DNA from: Thermoplasmata archaeon | Lineage (GTDB): Archaea; Thermoplasmatota; E2; DHVEG-1 | Assembly (NCBI GenBank): GCA_003649715.1 | Contig: QMSS01000060.1 | Location: 1-8,466, forward strand | Reading direction: 5' to 3' | Length of the DNA: 8,466 nt | Shown: positions 5,352 to 8,466 of the stretch, one piece after another | Position numbering within the stretch: position 1 is the first letter of the stretch | How the letters are laid out: every line of letters starts with the position of its first letter | Made by a program: the position numbers and the translations under genes | The notes under the pieces: generated by a model | Told to the model about the DNA's origin: nothing | The model's input: only the letters and a program-made list of their open reading frames with translations | The model's database searches: none

Positions 5352-5384
5352 TCCAATTACATCTTATCCAACCCCTGAGAGTAC

Positions 5385-6704
5385 ATGAACATTTTACTAA
5401 TATTTCCAAGAATAGAACATGGTGTGGCTACTTACCATGACAGAGGATCATGGGAGTCTATTCTCTATGGTTATCCAGCTATAACACTTCCACATCTAGC
5501 TGCAATCACACCGCAGAGACATTCTGTTGAAATTATCAACGAAAACTATGACGACATTGATTTTGATCAAAACGTTGACCTAGTTGGCATAACATGTTTA
5601 ACCATGACTGCCCCACGTGTGTATGAGATTGCTGATGAATTCAGAAGACGTGGAAAAACAGTTGTTTTAGGAGGCTATCATCCCTCTGCGCTTCCAGAGG
5701 AAGCCAAACAACATGCGGATAGTGTAGTCATAGGAGAGGCAGAGCCGGTATGGTCTCAACTACTACAGGATCATGAAAAAGGCAAGTTAAAACCATTCTA
5801 CCATTCAGATGAAGAATTCGACATGTCCATCATACCACCTATACGAAGAGATTTGATCAGACATATGCCGATACTTGGAGGAGTACAATCAACCCGGGGA
5901 TGTCCTAACCGATGTGAATTCTGCGCGATCACAAGCTTCTACAAACATGGTGTAAAACAGAGGCCAATCAAAAATGTTGTAGAGGAGATCAAACAGATGC
6001 CAAATAAATTTTTTATATTACATGACCCCAGCCTAACAATAAACCCCAGGTATGCACGTGAGCTATTTAAAACACTTATAAGAGAAAAAGTAAAAAAAGG
6101 ATGGGTGGCGAATGGAAATGCAAATGTACTAGCCAAAATAGATGAAGAATTCCTGAGGCTTGCAAGAAAATCAGGCTGCATTGAATGGTTTGTAGGATTT
6201 GAGTCAATCAGTCAGGCAGCGCTAAATGGCATCAAAAAAACCTGTAACCGAGTAGAAGACTTTGAGAAAATGATAAGAAGAGTACATAAACATGGTATGA
6301 CAGTACAGGGCGGTATCATTTTCGGCTTCGATGAAGACACACCAGATATATTCGATACAACCCTTGAAAAAATCTATGAATGGGAGCTCGATGTACTGGA
6401 AGTAAATATATTAACGCCATTCCCTGGAACACCCCTATTTGATCGACTGGAACGAGAGGGAAGAATAACAACAAAAGACTGGTCTAGATACAACCAGATA
6501 GATGTTGTCTTCAAACCAAAAAACATGACAGAAAAAGAACTCCGCGAAGGCGCAAGGAAGGTAGCTAAAAACTTTTACTCCATACACAACATAATACCCC
6601 GTATCGTAAAAACTATGTGGACTGCAAAAAAGATTTCAGGTATACTACCAGCAGGTACAAACTTTGCTTTTAGAAAATACTACAAAAGAGATTTCAATTT
6701 CTAA
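5385..6704 (+). CDS. B12-binding-domain radical SAM protein (BchE-like)
   Basis: A 439-residue class-B-type radical SAM enzyme. Residues 1-145 form a Rossmann-like cobalamin-binding-type domain (MNILLIFPRI; VDLVGITCLTMTA; VVLGGYHPSALPEEA; VVIGEAE). The cobalt-ligating DxHxxG motif is not seen, as in many BchE-like proteins. The radical SAM core follows. It has the CxxxCxxC cluster site C173, C177, C180 (RGCPNRCEFC), a strand ending in HDPSLTINP (213-221), GFESIS (271-276), GGIIFGFDEDTP (309-320) and TPFPGTPLF (344-352). The C-terminal region resembles the DUF4070-type tail of hopanoid/HpnP-like and archaeal GDGT-modifying relatives (Grs, Tes). The reaction is probably C-C bond formation, methylation or another radical change on an unreactive lipid-like carbon, which is inference. 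It has its own promoter and converges on the adenylate-forming gene. Confidence 0.85.
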   Translation: MNILLIFPRIEHGVATYHDRGSWESILYGYPAITLPHLAAITPQRHSVEIINENYDDIDFDQNVDLVGITCLTMTAPRVYEIADEFRRRGKTVVLGGYHPSALPEEAKQHADSVVIGEAEPVWSQLLQDHEKGKLKPFYHSDEEFDMSIIPPIRRDLIRHMPILGGVQSTRGCPNRCEFCAITSFYKHGVKQRPIKNVVEEIKQMPNKFFILHDPSLTINPRYARELFKTLIREKVKKGWVANGNANVLAKIDEEFLRLARKSGCIEWFVGFESISQAALNGIKKTCNRVEDFEKMIRRVHKHGMTVQGGIIFGFDEDTPDIFDTTLEKIYEWELDVLEVNILTPFPGTPLFDRLEREGRITTKDWSRYNQIDVVFKPKNMTEKELREGARKVAKNFYSIHNIIPRIVKTMWTAKKISGILPAGTNFAFRKYYKRDFNF

Positions 6705-6850
6705 AAAAACCAATTTCTTCTGTGCCACCAAAAAAAGCCTCTGTATAAAAACAGTAGTTTGTCTCCTTCCCATAATGAAAGACTCGAATAAATTTTTTGT
6801 CCTTTTTCTTTTTACTAAAAATTTATATTCTCCTGCCTTAACTTCTTTTC
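6705..6850. terminator. terminator region between convergent genes
   Basis: These 146 bases separate the stops of the radical SAM and adenylate-forming genes. On the + strand T-tracts at 6793-6798, 6803-6807 and just after suit termination. On the minus strand the A7 runs at 6703-6709 and 6730-6736 become T7 tracts. A tiny CTGT/ACAG hairpin lies near 6740-6753. An overlapping + frame through here is Phe- and Leu-rich noise. Confidence 0.45.
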
Positions 6851-8191
6851 CTATGTAATCTCCTTCTTTTCTTTTTTAACTATCAACTTGAACTTGCCTG
6901 TTTTTCTGTCCACCATCAGCTCATCAACAACTTTAACTGAATATCTAACATCACTGAAGCCTTTATCTGCAAGAATATCATCAAGTTTTTTCCTTATCTT
7001 TTCTATAACCTCATCTTTTTCCTCCTCTTTTCTTATCACTGCAAGAAAATCAAATGATTTTTTATCCCTCAAAACTATTTGCAGCCTATCCAACCCCTTC
7101 ACATAAAATTCTGCAATAACTAGTGGATGAATAAAATCCATCTCCCCCTTTTCGTTTTCAAGCCATATAACCATCTCATCCCTACCGATAACATTGTCCA
7201 CCAATGTAAATGGAAGCATCTTCATACTGTCTTCTTTGGGAATAAGATAATCATCGATTCTATATCTTATAAGAGGCTGTGTTTTGTTGAAAAGATTTGT
7301 TAAAAGAATATGATCATTTTTGATTTCAACAAGAGCAAGATCATCCATGAGATAAATGCCATTGTACTCATCTTTACCCACACCTAGGATCACACACTCG
7401 GCAACACCATATAAGTTCACCAATGGTAAACCAAAAATGTTTTCTATATACTCCTTGTCACCTGGTTTTATTCCTTCACCACAGTTTACAAGAAACCTTG
7501 GATGTATATCTAAAAAACCTCTTTCCTGCTGTTCCGCCAGTATTTTTAGACCAGTGAAATATCCACCAAGTATATCAGGCTGGAAATCATTTAACTTTCT
7601 AACATGCTCATCTATAGGTCTTCTAATATCCAGTATAAGAGGTTTACAGAAAAACCTCATGATACCCTTGCTGGTCCATGATGAAAAACTAACACCTGCA
7701 TAGTGCCCACCAGCTGCACCTAAAAAAGCAGATTTACTTCTAATAAACCTAAAATCAAATGTTTTCGTGATATATGGGAAAAAACTATCCCAGTCTCTTC
7801 TACTGTAAACAAAAACACCGATCCTACCAGATGAACCAGAGGTATGTACAACATGATATCTGTTTTTAAACAACTCATTTGGATCCCTGCTTCTATCTAA
7901 AAAATCCATTACCTCCCTTTTGGTGACATCTTTTGTTGTCACAACATCATCAAAATTGTCCATAATCATGTCTTTATCCACCACAGGTATATCCTCTATA
8001 TCGACTGTCAAAAGCTTTTTTTCTGTTATACCATTGGATCTATACAATTTGTTGTAAAAACCAGATTTTTTATATGCAAATCCAAGCATTTTACGAAACC
8101 TTTTTTCTTGCAGACGAAGAATTTTCTCTCTGGACATCCTTTCATGCACTCTAGACTCAATAAAGCTGCGTACTAATGTCAAGCTACTCAT
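6851..8191 (-). CDS. PaaK/CapK-like adenylate-forming enzyme (ANL superfamily)
   Basis: A 446-residue soluble protein with the phenylacetate-CoA-ligase (PaaK/CapK) architecture. An N-terminal helix region KMLGFAYKKSGFYNKLY (35-50) is typical. The AMP/phosphate loop is TSGSSGRIG (117-125). YGVAE at 261-265 is the adenine-binding motif. RYRIDD (309-314) holds the ribose-binding Asp, and GRDEM (337-341) leads to the hinge. A small C-terminal domain carries DRKTGKFK (428-435) with the likely catalytic Lys. Such enzymes activate a carboxylate as an acyl-adenylate and often transfer it to CoA or an amine. The acid here is unknown. The start at 8191 has a GAGGT SD at 8199-8203, 7 bases upstream. The stop of a small upstream frame lies 19 bases away, so the gene is probably second or later in an operon. 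Confidence 0.85.
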   Translation of the reverse strand: MSSLTLVRSFIESRVHERMSREKILRLQEKRFRKMLGFAYKKSGFYNKLYRSNGITEKKLLTVDIEDIPVVDKDMIMDNFDDVVTTKDVTKREVMDFLDRSRDPNELFKNRYHVVHTSGSSGRIGVFVYSRRDWDSFFPYITKTFDFRFIRSKSAFLGAAGGHYAGVSFSSWTSKGIMRFFCKPLILDIRRPIDEHVRKLNDFQPDILGGYFTGLKILAEQQERGFLDIHPRFLVNCGEGIKPGDKEYIENIFGLPLVNLYGVAECVILGVGKDEYNGIYLMDDLALVEIKNDHILLTNLFNKTQPLIRYRIDDYLIPKEDSMKMLPFTLVDNVIGRDEMVIWLENEKGEMDFIHPLVIAEFYVKGLDRLQIVLRDKKSFDFLAVIRKEEEKDEVIEKIRKKLDDILADKGFSDVRYSVKVVDELMVDRKTGKFKLIVKKEKKEIT

Positions 8192-8198
8192 AAAACAA

Positions 8199-8203
8199 AC
8201 CTC
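8199..8203 (-). promoter_or_regulatory. Shine-Dalgarno site of the adenylate-forming enzyme
   Basis: GAGGT on the minus strand lies 7 bases before the ATG at 8191. It confirms this start and suits an internal operon gene rather than a leaderless one. Confidence 0.6.
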
Positions 8204-8210
8204 GATTTCA

Positions 8211-8453
8211 TCAAAACACCAGCAAATCTTGATTAAACCAGCTAAAACCCGGAGGGTTTTTTATCCATCCTAGCGTTTTAGCCCTCTCCTTCCTTTCTTT
8301 TTTCAAGAGTATCCTGCATTCTTTTTTATCCTTTTTTCTAAACTGCTGTGTGGCATGGTTCCAAAAAGCCACATAGCTCACGCTGATATCATCGAGTCGA
8401 AATCTTACGCTATATCTTTTAACTGCTGATAAACCCAGAATTTCAACCTTGCT
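8211..8453 (-). CDS. hypothetical small basic protein upstream of the adenylate-forming gene, start unclear (possible frameshift)
   Basis: The minus-strand frame between a TGA at 8454-8456 and a TGA at 8211-8213 encodes 80 residues of convincing composition. They include KVEILGLSAVKRYSVRF, LDDISVSYVAFWNHATQQ, a strongly basic KERKERAKTLGW and the tail NPPGFSWFNQDLLVF. I recognise no family. The stop lies 19 bases before the next gene, whose SD is in the gap, so the two look co-transcribed. The frame has no ATG; GTG at 8381 would give 56 residues. An ATG-AAG at 8457 lies just upstream in another frame. Dropping one base (C at 8451) would give a natural start MKKVEILGL. So either the gene is frameshifted, the sequence has an error, or it starts at the GTG. 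Confidence 0.45.
   Translation of the reverse strand, partial: SKVEILGLSAVKRYSVRFRLDDISVSYVAFWNHATQQFRKKDKKECRILLKKERKERAKTLGWIKNPPGFSWFNQDLLVF
8241..8282. repeat. overlapping inverted repeats upstream of the adenylate-forming gene
   Basis: AAAACCC (8244-8250) and GGGTTTT (8254-8260) form a perfect 7-bp stem with a GGA loop. GCTAAAAC (8241-8248) also pairs perfectly with GTTTTAGC (8275-8282). The two pairings share bases and are mutually exclusive. The repeats lie inside the small upstream frame. Confidence 0.5.
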
Positions 8454-8466
8454 TCATGATACATAC
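8405..8466 (-). CDS. possible C-terminal fragment of a further upstream gene
   Basis: A second minus-strand frame enters from the right edge and ends at TAA 8405-8407, with residues YHEARLKFWVYQQLKDIA. The composition is protein-like but only 19-20 codons are visible. It overlaps the frame above, so at most one of the two is likely to be translated over 8405-8453, unless they overlap as operon neighbours. It cannot be judged without flanking sequence. Confidence 0.2.
   Translation of the reverse strand, partial: MYHEARLKFWVYQQLKDIA

Larger units (their letters stand above)
5138..5384. other. non-coding gap with terminator, inverted repeat and strong TATA motif
   Basis: No convincing ORF is seen. 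From the left: the T8 terminator (5169-5176); an inverted repeat TCATCAC 5194-5200 / GTGATGA 5221-5227 with a 20-base loop; a 13-codon ORF at 5231-5272; a palindromic TATA motif TTTATATAAA at 5279-5288; and the proximal promoter of the radical SAM gene (5333-5351). Confidence 0.5.

Noticed and set aside
6664..6858. A 64-aa plus-strand ORF overlapping the end of the radical SAM gene
   Set aside because: It starts inside the radical SAM gene, runs through the convergent T-rich terminator region and reads as hydrophobic noise.
6888..7703. Plus-strand ORFs opposite the adenylate-forming gene, and minus ORFs opposite the radical SAM and SemiSWEET genes (including 4936-5169 and 5939-6181)
   Set aside because: All are antisense to genes with family motifs and have low-complexity Ser/Phe/Ile composition.
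1..8466. CRISPR array, insertion sequence, integrase or phage genes, replication origin
   Set aside because: I found no regularly spaced repeats, transposase or integrase motifs, or origin-like repeat clusters by eye on either strand.

Overview
The window looks like about 8.5 kb of an AT-rich archaeal chromosome. Several independent signs agree. The tRNA-Pro gene has no encoded CCA. TATA-like boxes with purine-rich flanks lie about 28-38 bases upstream of many start codons, as in leaderless or short-leader archaeal transcripts. Where Shine-Dalgarno sites occur (AGGTGAT before the UbiA gene, GAGGT before the adenylate-forming enzyme) they fit the usual archaeal anti-SD. The DUF5678/retropepsin gene pair is, as I recall, typical of uncultured Euryarchaeota and Thermoplasmatota-like lineages. 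I would not name a genus.

Layout. Bases 1-119 hold the probable tail of a gene entering from the left. A two-gene unit follows on the + strand: a small DUF5678-like protein (170-364) and a retropepsin-like aspartic protease (374-772). Bases 773-1308 hold tRNA-Pro(GGG) on the minus strand, a possible 35-aa leaderless ORF (804-911, minus), and weak inverted repeats. A UbiA-family prenyltransferase (1309-2321, +) is split by a one-base frameshift near 1841-1846. It converges on an ornithine-carbamoyltransferase-like gene (2368-3285, minus). Next come an AttH/CrtC-like gene (3411-4713, minus region), a divergent SemiSWEET-type PQ-loop transporter (4874-5137, +), a 247-base gap, and a B12-domain-type radical SAM enzyme (5385-6704, +). 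The radical SAM gene converges on a PaaK/CapK-like adenylate-forming enzyme (6851-8191, minus). Upstream of the latter, on the same strand, a probable small protein (8211-8453) lacks a clean start.

How the genes may work together. Apart from the DUF5678/protease pair and the right-edge pair, each gene seems to have its own promoter, so this is not one operon. A loose theme of isoprenoid or lipid chemistry can be read in it: a UbiA prenyltransferase, a carotenoid-hydratase-fold protein, a BchE-like radical SAM enzyme and an acyl-adenylating enzyme. That theme is inference only. The carbamoyltransferase is the only recognisable amino-acid metabolism gene, and its substrate loop reads D-x-x-x-S-L-W where ornithine enzymes normally have S-M-G. 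I see no CRISPR array, insertion sequence, phage gene or replication origin.
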